Both the position numbers and the translations under genes were made by a program. A stretch of DNA of 64,000 nucleotides, taken from the NCBI RefSeq assembly GCF_001567565.1, contig NZ_LSSW01000021.1, positions 310,001 through 374,000 of the forward strand, read 5' to 3'. Below the pieces are notes generated by a model that was not told where the DNA came from, made no database searches, and worked only from the letters and a program-made list of their open reading frames with translations. Positions 36,660 through 45,345 of the stretch are shown here, in pieces. The stretch comes from Ectopseudomonas composti (GTDB lineage Bacteria; Pseudomonadota; Gammaproteobacteria; Pseudomonadales; Pseudomonadaceae). Each line of letters begins with the position of its first letter. Positions within the stretch are counted from its first letter, which is position 1.

Positions 36660-36777
36660 TTCGAAAAGGGCCTCGGACGAGCCGATTTCCTACAGAACGG
36701 ACGCGGACGGGCGCACAGATCGATGCCAGGTCGCTGGCTATACTGTGCGCCCTTCATCCGTACAAGGAAGTGTCGTC

Positions 36778-37572
36778 ATGAAACAGTACGTTTCGCTCGT
36801 TGCCCTTTCCCTGCTCTCCCTTCAAGCCGCTGCGCTGGATCTGGCCAAGCATCCGCAGGTCTTCGATGCCGGCCAGGGCGTCAGCCTGGCGCTGGCCCCT
36901 TCTGCCGACGGCAAGCAGGCCCTGGTGCAGGTACGCGGCATCAACCACCCGCTCGACGAGGTGGTGTTTCTCACCGAGGTCCGCGAGCTGGGCAACGAGC
37001 AGCGCGACTACGGCATCCGTCTCGATGGCCGCGACTACAACCTGCTGAACAAACGCCGCGCCTGGGGTGGTGAGAGCTACCAGCTCAACCTGCCCAACAC
37101 CCAGGGCTTCGAACTCAGCTACGACGAAGAGAAGAGCAAGGCGCTCAAGCCGGCCGAGCTGCTCGCGAGTTACCAGAAGCAGGAAAAGGATGGCGTGCAG
37201 GCGCGCCTGGCTGCCTTCGATCGCAAACAGCGTGTGGCGGACTACAGCGCACGTCTGCAGGAAGCGGATGGCGAAGCCAGCAAGGCTTGCGGCACCCCGC
37301 TGGCGACCAAGGTGGACTGGAGCGCGCTCAGCGATGAGCAGCTGATGAGCCTCAGCGTGCCGAGCTTCTGTGGCGAGGTGGTCAACCAGATGGCCTACCT
37401 GTGCGGCAAGGATGATCGCTACAAGGCCGAGGCCAAGACCCTCAAGGGCGTCGACTGCCGCTTCGGCGAGGCGATGAAACTGCGCGAGCAGGATGGGCAA
37501 CTGCAGTTCACCACTCGCTCGGATGAAGCCAACCAGGGCGACTTCATCAACGCCATCCTGCGTAACCGCTGA
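36778..37572 (+). CDS. Exported protein of unknown function
   Basis: Protein of 264 residues with a signal peptide (cut near QAAA, residue 19). The mature protein starts LDLAKHPQVFDAGQGVSLAL, has a central lysine-rich region and four cysteines (KACGTPL, FCGEV, YLCGKD, GVDCRFGE) that may form two disulfides. I recognise no domain. AAGGAAG lies 9 bases before ATG 36778. A GC-rich hairpin (37580-37602) follows the stop. Confidence 0.78.
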   Translation: MKQYVSLVALSLLSLQAAALDLAKHPQVFDAGQGVSLALAPSADGKQALVQVRGINHPLDEVVFLTEVRELGNEQRDYGIRLDGRDYNLLNKRRAWGGESYQLNLPNTQGFELSYDEEKSKALKPAELLASYQKQEKDGVQARLAAFDRKQRVADYSARLQEADGEASKACGTPLATKVDWSALSDEQLMSLSVPSFCGEVVNQMAYLCGKDDRYKAEAKTLKGVDCRFGEAMKLREQDGQLQFTTRSDEANQGDFINAILRNR

Positions 37573-37644
37573 GCCTGACGCCGGGGCGAGATTGGCCCCG
37601 GCCGCGCTGAACCTATCCTGCAACTAGCAAACCAACGGGTCACT

Positions 37645-37992
37645 ATGAAATACACCAAACTGTTCGCTCCCATCCTTCTCGCCGGCTTGGTCAGCGGTTG
37701 TGCTTCGGTGGCGGTCAGCGACAATGTGCTGAGCCAGCGCACTTCGCTGGCCTTGGGCCTGACGCCGGATCAGTTCACCATCAGCAATCGCGTCGACGGC
37801 GGTGTTCGCACTGACTACAACGTGAAAACCCGTGACGGTAAGAACTATGCCTGCTACGTGACAGGCAGCGTCTCCGTTCTGGGGCCGGTAGTATCGGACG
37901 CCTTGTGCAACACCATGGGTGGCAACGATCAGCCCGCCCAGCCAGTCAGCAACTCCTGCAATGCCTTGCTGAAGGCAGCCGGACGTTGCTGA
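37645..37992 (+). CDS. Small lipoprotein of unknown function
   Basis: Protein of 115 residues with lipobox LVSGC, lipidated at C19. The remaining sequence contains SNRVDGGVRTDYNVKTRDGKNYACYVTGSVS and cysteines in the second half (ACY, DALC, NSC, GRC) that probably form disulfides. I recognise no family. Possibly cotranscribed with the preceding gene, 72 bases away. A weak terminator-like hairpin follows. Confidence 0.78.
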   Translation: MKYTKLFAPILLAGLVSGCASVAVSDNVLSQRTSLALGLTPDQFTISNRVDGGVRTDYNVKTRDGKNYACYVTGSVSVLGPVVSDALCNTMGGNDQPAQPVSNSCNALLKAAGRC

Positions 37993-38006
37993 TAGCTGCT
38001 CTGTAC

Positions 38007-38037
38007 GCTGCCTGTTAAAGGCAGCGGCATATTTTTT
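38007..38037 (+). terminator. Probable terminator after the lipoprotein gene
   Basis: GCTGCC / GGCAGC stem with a 7-base loop; a run of six T begins 6 bases after the stem, so termination may be weak. Confidence 0.5.
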
Positions 38038-38061
38038 GCGTTCCTTTCCTCGTTTGCACCC

Positions 38062-39066
38062 ATGGAACGCATCATGCTGCACGCCTCGCTGACCACCCTG
38101 CACGTGGTTTCCCTGATCCTGCAACGCTTCGCCGACCAGCCCGAGCTGCGCCTGCGATTGCTGGCCGGGAGCGGGATTGGTGCGGCTGATCTGGACAATG
38201 CCGACGTACGCATCACTCGGGTGCAGGAGCAGCAGGTCTGCGCCAATGCCCTGGCCCTGCGTGCAGACATGGGGCTGGAGCTGGGGCGCAGCCTGCATGT
38301 TTCCTCCTATGGGCTGCTCGGTTACGCCGCGCTGTCCGCTGATACCCTTGGTGACGCCCTGCGTCTGCTGTTGCGGTACCCGGCGTTACTCGGCACCTAT
38401 TTTCGTCTGGAACTGTTGGTAGACGGGGAGCTGGCCTGGATAAGTGCCAGCGACTACAGCGATCACGCAGCGCTGGAAGCTTTCAACGTGGAAATGTGCC
38501 TGGCCTCCATGAGGCTCACCTGCGATGAGTTGCTTGGCCAGCCGCTACCCGTGAGCCTGGCCTGCTTTCGTCACCTACGTCCAGGTTATGCGGCGCGCTA
38601 TACCGAGAGCTTTCCCTGTCCGCTGCACTTCGAGGCGCCGCGCAATGCGTTCGCCTTTCCCGCCGCCTTGTTGGAGCGCCGCCTGCCGCTGGCCGACAGC
38701 GTCACCCATGCCGACATGGTGGAGCGTTGCCGCCGCCTGAATGCCGAATTCAGCAGCCGTCAGGCCTGGCTGGAGCGCGTGCGACAGCTGCTCGCCGCGC
38801 AGATGGCCGAGCCGCCGGGACTGGAGAATCTGGCGCAGCAGATGCACTGCTCACCGCGTACCCTGCGTCGCCACCTGCAGGAGCTGGGCACCAGCTATCA
38901 GGGCCTGCTCGACGAATTGCGCTTCGAGCGCGCCAAGACGCTGCTCGGCGAGGAGCAATGGCCGGTATGTCGCATCGCCGAGGTACTTGGCTTCAGCGAG
39001 ACGGCCAGCTTCCGTCATGCCTTCCAGCGCTGGAGCGGCGTGCCGCCAAGTCGCTTTCGCGCGTAG
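38062..39066 (+). CDS. AraC family transcriptional regulator
   Basis: Regulator of 334 residues (330 from the second Met at 38074). An N-terminal arabinose-binding-like domain of the OruR/ArgR-related type (SYGLLGYAALSADTLGDAL at about 77-95) precedes two HTH motifs at the C-terminus (LENLAQQMHCSPRTLRRHLQ about 254-273, VCRIAEVLGFSETASFRHAF about 301-320). This subgroup typically controls a nearby catabolic gene in response to a small ligand, but none of the neighbours is an obvious target. Confidence 0.9.
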   Translation: MERIMLHASLTTLHVVSLILQRFADQPELRLRLLAGSGIGAADLDNADVRITRVQEQQVCANALALRADMGLELGRSLHVSSYGLLGYAALSADTLGDALRLLLRYPALLGTYFRLELLVDGELAWISASDYSDHAALEAFNVEMCLASMRLTCDELLGQPLPVSLACFRHLRPGYAARYTESFPCPLHFEAPRNAFAFPAALLERRLPLADSVTHADMVERCRRLNAEFSSRQAWLERVRQLLAAQMAEPPGLENLAQQMHCSPRTLRRHLQELGTSYQGLLDELRFERAKTLLGEEQWPVCRIAEVLGFSETASFRHAFQRWSGVPPSRFRA

Positions 39067-39193
39067 CCCGGATGCAATCCGGGACTATCCGACACCTTTT
39101 CCCCTGGTTTAGTCCGGGTTACCGGCGATCACTGTGGGAGCGGCTTCAGCCGCGATAAAAGCTCGCCGCTGAAGTGTCTCCTTCAGGTCGGGT

Positions 39194-39226
39194 TCATTTC
39201 TCTGCTTGCACGTTGCGGTACATCTG
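39194..39226 (-). pseudogene. Duplicated 3' tail of the LTA-synthase-like gene, outer copy
   Basis: Read on the minus strand this encodes QMYRNVQAEK and a TGA stop, nearly the same as the live gene's ending QMYRNVQPEE. It lies inside the first repeat unit and has no start or upstream coding sequence, so it is a gene fragment. Confidence 0.85.
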
Positions 39227-39327
39227 CTGCCCGTAGCCCGGATGTATTCGGATTACGGACGATCATCGTAGGAGCGGCTTCAGCCGCGATAAAGGCTCGC
39301 CGCTGAAGCGCCTCCCACAGGTCGGGC

Positions 39328-39360
39328 TCATTTCTCCGCTTGTACGTTGCGATACTGCTG
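39328..39360 (-). pseudogene. Duplicated 3' tail of the LTA-synthase-like gene, inner copy
   Basis: Minus-strand reading gives QQYRNVQAEK and a TGA stop. It shares the AEK ending with the outer copy, while the live gene has PEE, so the two fragments resemble one another at the very end more than they do the live gene. Confidence 0.85.
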
Positions 39361-39457
39361 TCCGTAGCCCGGATGTATTCGGGCTACGGACGATTACCGT
39401 GGGAGCGGCTTCAGCCGCGATAAAGGCTCGCCGCTGAAGCGCCTCCCACAGGCGGGC

Positions 39458-41494
39458 TCACTCCTCTGGCTGTACGTTGCGGTACATCTGCAAGCGTGCG
39501 GCTTCATGCAGGCCGCGGCTCAGCGCCAGCAGGCGCTGGAATTCCTCGGGGTGACGTTCGGCGACGTTGTCGCGCGGCGTCGGTGAGCGCAGGTCGTGCA
39601 GGGTCGGCGCGCTGCCGTCGTGTTGCATCTGCACGAGGAAATCACGGGTCACTGCGCCGATCACCGGGAAGGTGCCTTCCTGCAGCACCAGCGGTACCAC
39701 ACGCTCGCCTTCCGGCGAGGGCAGTTGCAGATCACGACCGAGGCCGCCGTTGTCGAAGGGCACGCCGACCAGTCCGGCCACGCTTGGCAGCAGGTCGGCC
39801 AGGCCCACGGCCTCATCGAACTCGCGCGGCGCCAGCCATTTCGGTGCGTGAATCAACAGCGGCACGTTGTTGCTCTCCAGCCCCAGTTGCTCGAAGGCCG
39901 GCGCCATGTGCGGGATCTGGCTGATACGGGTGTTGTGGTCGCCGAAGAAGACAAAAATGCTGTCGTCGTAGAAGCCCTGCTCCTTGGCCAGCTCCATCAG
40001 CCGACCGATATTGAAGTCCAGCAGACGCACGGCGTTGTACTGCTCGACGCTGCGCGAGCCGGCCTGCTGCACCTGTTCCAGTGGCAGGTCGAGCGCCTCG
40101 AAGCCGTCGTTGTCTTTGGGGATGGTGAAGGGGCGGTGGTTGCCGGAGGTCTGAAGGTAGGCGAAGAAGGGTTTGTCCTTGGGCAAGGCGCCCAAGATGC
40201 GCGTGCTTTCCTTGAAGAAATCCAGGTCGGAGATGCCCCACACGTCCACCTGCGGCGACTGCCAGTGGCGTTCCTCATAGAGCTGTACGTCGTCGATGCT
40301 CTGGCGGATCAGCGCATTGATATTGGCCCAGCCGGCGTTGCCGCCAATCATGTAGAACTTCTCGTAGCCGTCGAGCGCGTTGATCAGCGTGCGTTGGCGG
40401 GCGATCAGCGGGTTGCGCGTGGCCGTCTCCTGGCGCGACACGTCGGGGATGCCGGTGATGCTCGCCCACACTGTTTTGGCGGTGCCGGTCACCGGCACGT
40501 AGAAGTGGCGGAAGAACCAGCTCTCCTTGGCCAGACGATCGAGATTCGGCGTCGGGTTCAGCGGATTGCCGTAGGCACCCACGGCGCTGGTGCCGAGGGA
40601 TTCGAGCATGACGAAAATCACATTGGGCTGGCGCTCGGCCTGGATGCGGTGGGGCTGTAGCGGCTGCTGGCGGAAGAAGTTCAGCCCTTGCGCATCACGT
40701 TCGCTGACACTCAGGTAATCGGCGACCACCTCGTAGTGCTCACGCGTGGCGGCCTCGTCGAAGGCGGCGGGTTCGAGCTTGAGGGTGTCGAAGAGAAACA
40801 GCGCCGGGTTGATCCCGAGTGCGCCCACCTGGCTGTTGCCGCTGTAGAAGGCATCGCTCCAGCGCAGCGGCACCGGGTTCTCCAGATTCAGCGCGCTGGC
40901 GCGACCGAGCAGACCGAAGAACACCAGCACGCTCACCAGCGCCGCGCCGCCAAGGGCCGGCAGCACGCCGACCCGTTGCACCTGCGCTCGATCCAGGGTG
41001 GCGCGTTCCAGGCGCAGCAGCGCCCAGGCCCACAGCACCACACCGGCCAGCCAGGCGAGGGTTATCCACAGCACCGGGTAGGTTTGCCAGAGCATGCCGG
41101 CGGATATCTGCGCATCGTCGGCAAAGCGCAGCACTGTGGCGTTGAGGCGCACGCCCAGATAGGCGTAGTGGCCGAAGTCGAGGATGTACAGCAGACCCAG
41201 CGCCGCCACGGCCAGCAGCAGGTAGCCGCGCAGCAGCCAGCGCACGGCGCGAAAGCGCGCGAGGCGCAGTTTGGGCAGCGCCAGCAGGATGCCCGCCGGC
41301 AGCATCAGCAACAGGGCCAGGCGCAGGTCGAAGCGCAGGCCAATACCAAGGGTGTGCAGCACGTCCGGGTCGCCGATGCTGTCGACAGCGGAGAAGGCCA
41401 GCAGAAACACCCCACGCAAGGCGGCGAAGAGCGCGAACAGCAGCGCCGTCAGGCCTGCCAGGTAATGCAGGCGGCGCGATTTCAGCCAGCTCAT
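39458..41494 (-). CDS. LTA-synthase family sulfatase-fold transferase
   Basis: Membrane enzyme of 678 residues. Five membrane spans fill residues 1-210, then a periplasmic alkaline-phosphatase/sulfatase-fold domain starts near 288 (PNVIFVMLESLGTSAVGAYG). The likely nucleophile is the threonine in PVTGTAKTVWASITG, and FFGDHN supplies metal ligands. Such enzymes move phosphoglycerol or phosphoethanolamine groups onto envelope glycans or lipids; Gram-negative OpgB and EptA are relatives in fold. The substrate is not evident. Its start overlaps the upstream gene by 4 bases. The last codons occur again twice downstream. Confidence 0.9.
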   Translation of the reverse strand: MSWLKSRRLHYLAGLTALLFALFAALRGVFLLAFSAVDSIGDPDVLHTLGIGLRFDLRLALLLMLPAGILLALPKLRLARFRAVRWLLRGYLLLAVAALGLLYILDFGHYAYLGVRLNATVLRFADDAQISAGMLWQTYPVLWITLAWLAGVVLWAWALLRLERATLDRAQVQRVGVLPALGGAALVSVLVFFGLLGRASALNLENPVPLRWSDAFYSGNSQVGALGINPALFLFDTLKLEPAAFDEAATREHYEVVADYLSVSERDAQGLNFFRQQPLQPHRIQAERQPNVIFVMLESLGTSAVGAYGNPLNPTPNLDRLAKESWFFRHFYVPVTGTAKTVWASITGIPDVSRQETATRNPLIARQRTLINALDGYEKFYMIGGNAGWANINALIRQSIDDVQLYEERHWQSPQVDVWGISDLDFFKESTRILGALPKDKPFFAYLQTSGNHRPFTIPKDNDGFEALDLPLEQVQQAGSRSVEQYNAVRLLDFNIGRLMELAKEQGFYDDSIFVFFGDHNTRISQIPHMAPAFEQLGLESNNVPLLIHAPKWLAPREFDEAVGLADLLPSVAGLVGVPFDNGGLGRDLQLPSPEGERVVPLVLQEGTFPVIGAVTRDFLVQMQHDGSAPTLHDLRSPTPRDNVAERHPEEFQRLLALSRGLHEAARLQMYRNVQPEE

Positions 41495-42078
41495 GCGAGG
41501 TTCCTTGTACGAAGCAGCAGCCAGCGTCCGCCTGCCAGAAGCAGCGCGCCGAGGCTATAGAGGGCCAGGTAGGGGTCGATCAGGTAATCCCAGTAGTTTT
41601 CCGAGGCGCCCAGGCGCAGGGCAAAGGCCAGGGTCGCCAGCACCAGCGCCAGGGCGCCGAGCCAACTGCGCTGAACGATCAGCACCGCGCACAGCAGGCC
41701 CAGCACCAGCAGCATGGGCCGTGGCTCGAAGCCGAGCTGGTAGGGGTCGGCGTAGCTCAGGCCCAGTGCCGCCGGGTAGAGCAGCACGGCCATGCCGGCG
41801 AACAGTGCCAGGCTGGCCAGACGATCACGGGCGCCGCCAGGTGCCACGCCGAAGCGGCACAGGGTCGCCCAGCCGAGCAGCACCAGGCTGGGCACCGACA
41901 GGTCGCCGATATAGGTGCGCAACTGCAGCGCCAGGCTGATGCCCTGCACTGGCACCAGGCTGAGCAGCAGGCAGGTCAGTAGCTTGACCACTTGCTGCGG
42001 GCGGCCGCGGCCAAAGGGGGCCAGCACGAGGAAGGCGAGCAGGGTGAAGGCCAGATGCGGCAGCCAGAAGTCAGTCAT
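41491..42078 (-). CDS. Small polytopic membrane protein, unknown
   Basis: Protein of 195 residues with about six membrane spans and little else; segments such as FWLPHLAFTLLAFLVLAPFGRG and ENYWDYLIDPYLALYSLGALLL are the best landmarks. No family recognised. It overlaps the sialidase-like gene by 8 bases and the LTA-synthase-like gene by 4 bases, so all three must be translated together. It may be a partner or flippase-like subunit for the LTA-synthase-like enzyme. ATG 42078 is the start that gives the overlap and a hydrophobic N-terminus. Confidence 0.82.
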   Translation of the reverse strand: MTDFWLPHLAFTLLAFLVLAPFGRGRPQQVVKLLTCLLLSLVPVQGISLALQLRTYIGDLSVPSLVLLGWATLCRFGVAPGGARDRLASLALFAGMAVLLYPAALGLSYADPYQLGFEPRPMLLVLGLLCAVLIVQRSWLGALALVLATLAFALRLGASENYWDYLIDPYLALYSLGALLLAGGRWLLLRTRNLA

Positions 42079-43351
42079 GCGGGCGGCGCTCCGACAGCCA
42101 GGCTTCGTTGAAGGCCAGGTGCTTGATGAACATGTCGTTCCACGAATAAACGAGGTGATAGGTGCCCTCACGGTCGCGGGCGAAGTAGGGGTACTCGTAG
42201 TCGAAGGTGCAGCCCTCGGCGCTACACATGCGCGCGGTCACCCGTTCGAGGAACTGCGCCTGCTGCTCGGGCTTGCCGCCGCTGGCGCGGAACTTCTCGC
42301 TGACCACGGCGGGGAAGTCGCCTGGCGCGATCGGCTCGCCCCAGGGATTGGGGCTCTCGTCCAGCTCGCCGAGGGTGCGCCAGTTGCCCAGCTTGGCGTC
42401 GGTGGCGTAGAGGGTCAGGCGAAAGCGCCCGTCCTCCAGGTCGTTCATCGCCACCAGCAGGCTGCCGTCGGGGCGTCCGACCGCCGCCAGGGACGAGTTG
42501 GGGTTGCTCGGCTCCACCGGCTCTGGCCGGCTCCAGCTACGCCCGGCGTCCTCGCTGTAGCTGGCCAGCACGCGATGGTGCTGCTCGCCGGCATAGCGCA
42601 GCAGGGCCACGGCCCGGCGCTCGTCCAGCGCCACCACGGTCGGCTGCAGGGAATAGCGGCCCTTGCCGATGCGGTACTTGCCCAGTACCTCGCCGCTCGC
42701 GCTCAGGTGCAGGTACTCGGGAAACTTGCCGAGGAACTCGTGGTACACCGGCAGGCCGATGCTGCCGTCGGCGTGGAACACCGGCGCGGCGCGCACCAGG
42801 GTGCTGATGTTGAGAAAGGGGCTGGTGACGAGCTGCCGGGGGGCCGACCAGGTCTTGCCGAGGTCATCGGAGACCATGGCGTTGACCGCGCTACCGGCCC
42901 AGCCGCCGAGCGATACCGAAACGTAGAACAGCCACAGGCGGTTGTCCGGCGCCAGGCTGATCACCGGGTTGCCCAGCTTGCGGATGTGCTTGCCGACCGC
43001 GCGCTGGGTCGACTCGCGGCTGGCCAGTACGCGTTCGGCGCTCCACTGGCCGCTGGCGGCATCGTAGCGCGCGGCGCGGATCTGCACGTCAGCCGCGCCT
43101 TCACGGCTGCCGGCGAACCAGGCGGCCATCAGGTCGCCGCCGGGCAGGCCAGTGATCGAGGCGGAGTGGACGAAATCCTCCAGGTCGGAGGAGGCGAAGT
43201 GCGCGGCCAGGGTCGGAGTCGCATCGCTCGCAGGTGGCGCCGGCTGGTTGGCGAATGGTGCCAGGGCATGGGGCGCGGCGCCGAACCAGGCGCAGGCGAA
43301 CAGCGTGGCCGCGCCCAGCAACAGGGCGCAGGTCTTGAAGGTCGAGGTCAT
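42071..43351 (-). CDS. Sialidase-like (BNR repeat) exported protein
   Basis: Protein of 426 residues with an N-terminal signal or anchor (TCALLLGAATLFACAWFG, about 7-24) and a six-bladed propeller. Asp boxes are visible as SDDLGKTW and SEDAGRSW. An arginine in AGSREGAADVQIRAARY and the HSASITGLPGGDLMAAWFAGS opening match the exo-alpha-sialidase-like family (BNR_2). True sialidase activity is unproven; the family also includes enzymes acting on other acidic sugars. It starts 10 bases after a PepSY gene and overlaps the next gene by 8 bases. Confidence 0.88.
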   Translation of the reverse strand: MTSTFKTCALLLGAATLFACAWFGAAPHALAPFANQPAPPASDATPTLAAHFASSDLEDFVHSASITGLPGGDLMAAWFAGSREGAADVQIRAARYDAASGQWSAERVLASRESTQRAVGKHIRKLGNPVISLAPDNRLWLFYVSVSLGGWAGSAVNAMVSDDLGKTWSAPRQLVTSPFLNISTLVRAAPVFHADGSIGLPVYHEFLGKFPEYLHLSASGEVLGKYRIGKGRYSLQPTVVALDERRAVALLRYAGEQHHRVLASYSEDAGRSWSRPEPVEPSNPNSSLAAVGRPDGSLLVAMNDLEDGRFRLTLYATDAKLGNWRTLGELDESPNPWGEPIAPGDFPAVVSEKFRASGGKPEQQAQFLERVTARMCSAEGCTFDYEYPYFARDREGTYHLVYSWNDMFIKHLAFNEAWLSERRPHD

Positions 43352-43361
43352 GGTCGGTGCG

Positions 43362-43655
43362 TCAGGGATGCGCCAGGCGCGAGGTGGCGACTTCTTCTAC
43401 CGGGTGGGCGTCGACCGGGTCGTAGTAGACCTCCAGCTTGTGCCCAGCGGCGTCGAAGCCGTAGATCTCGTAGCAGTGGCCGGGGGTGATGCGGAACTTG
43501 GTGATCTGCACGCCCTGGCGCTTCATCTGCTCGCGAAACTGCGACTCCGGCATCCAGGCGCTGCGGTCGGGACGGGCGCAGTCGGTGTCTGCCAGCAGCG
43601 GCGCGGCGCCGAGCAGCAGCAGGCCGCCCAGCGTGATTCGGGCAAAAAGGGGCAT
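43362..43655 (-). CDS. PepSY-domain periplasmic protein
   Basis: Protein of 97 residues with a signal peptide (cut near LLA-DT, residue 22) and a PepSY-like core FRITPGHCYEIYGFDAAGHKLEVYYDP. A cysteine near the start (DCARPD) and another in HCYEIYG may pair. It resembles the next gene upstream closely, so the two are a tandem duplication. Placed 10 bases before the sialidase-like gene, it probably belongs to that operon. Small PepSY proteins are thought to bind or inhibit periplasmic enzymes. Confidence 0.87.
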   Translation of the reverse strand: MPLFARITLGGLLLLGAAPLLADTDCARPDRSAWMPESQFREQMKRQGVQITKFRITPGHCYEIYGFDAAGHKLEVYYDPVDAHPVEEVATSRLAHP

Positions 43656-43708
43656 GGAGGCGCTCTCGTCACGAGGCGCCGGCCGCCAGGGCCGGCGCTG
43701 GGCTGCGA

Positions 43709-43978
43709 TCAGTCTTCGATCTCGCTCTTCACGGCCTTGCCGCTGACCGGGTCGTGATAGATCTCGACCTTGCGGCCTTCCTTGTCGAAGCCGTAGATCT
43801 CGTAGCAGTTGCCGTCGGTGACCTTGAACTTGTTGATCTTGTAACCATCGGCCACCAGCTTGGCCTGGAACTGCTCGGGGTCTTGCCAGGTGGAGCGGTC
43901 GGCCGTGGTGCATTCGGTCTTGGCGAAGGCCGGCGCGGCGCAGGCGAGCAGGGCGGGAACGAGCAGTAGACGACGCAT
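43709..43978 (-). CDS. PepSY-domain periplasmic protein
   Basis: Protein of 89 residues with signal peptide cut after AFA (about residue 18) and core FKVTDGNCYEIYGFDKEGRKVEIYHDP, nearly the same as in the following gene. The same cysteine pair is kept. ATG 43978 has AGGAG upstream and starts the signal peptide; an earlier ATG at 44011 is less likely. It is the first gene of a probable five-gene unit running to 39458. Confidence 0.87.
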   Translation of the reverse strand: MRRLLLVPALLACAAPAFAKTECTTADRSTWQDPEQFQAKLVADGYKINKFKVTDGNCYEIYGFDKEGRKVEIYHDPVSGKAVKSEIED

Positions 43979-44190
43979 GGTGAGGCTCCTGATGGGGTTC
44001 GGTGCCGTCACCTTCAGCGTGCTGGCTTAACGAAAACTTAAGGCTCACACCCCGTTACATCTTGCCGTCGGGCATCGGGGTGGCAGGGCAATTTGGCCAT
44101 TTCGATCCCCTTTTGGCCGTTGTCAGCGTTCTCCCGTGAGCTGCAGCAAGCGAACAATGCAGGCACAACAACGAGCCTGGAGCGCTTTGC

Positions 44191-45219
<1,029 letters not shown>

Positions 45220-45225
45220 TCGGCG

Positions 45226-45312
45226 CGTAGGGTGGACGACGCTTGTTTCGTCCACCGTCATGCGCACGGTAGACGGATGAGCGTCAGCTACGCGCTCCGG
45301 GCCACCCAACCC
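45226..45312. repeat. Dispersed repeat (type C)
   Basis: CGTAGGGTGGACGACGCTTG at 45226 matches the left part of the element at 11471, and GCCACCCAACCC near 45301 is a decayed right end. It lies between aphA and the binding-protein gene, inside what is probably one transcript. Confidence 0.7.
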
Positions 45313-45345
45313 AAAGACCAACAACGACACTTTAGGGGTGAAACG

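Larger units (their letters stand above)
39063..39457. repeat. Tandem composite repeats: REP element plus gene tail
   Basis: Almost the whole AraC-to-LTA-synthase gap is three imperfect copies of one unit of about 130 bases (from 39063, 39232 and 39363). Each unit has a GTAGCCCGGATG type A element, a GGGAGCGGCTTCAGCCGCGATAAA type B element (39137, 39271, 39401), a GCTCGCCGCTGAAG segment, then sequence equal to the 3' end of the gene at 39458-41494. The third copy's tail is the real gene end. Stop-to-stop spacing is 134 and 130 bases. Confidence 0.9.

Noticed and set aside
39063..39457. Possible CRISPR array, because of three regular repeats
   Set aside because: Units are about 130 bases, imperfect, contain no unique spacers and are made of REP elements plus a gene tail; no cas genes nearby.
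39458..41494. Calling the LTA-synthase-like gene opgB, eptA or ltaS
   Set aside because: The sulfatase fold and threonine nucleophile are clear, but nothing in the sequence settles the donor or acceptor, so no symbol is given.
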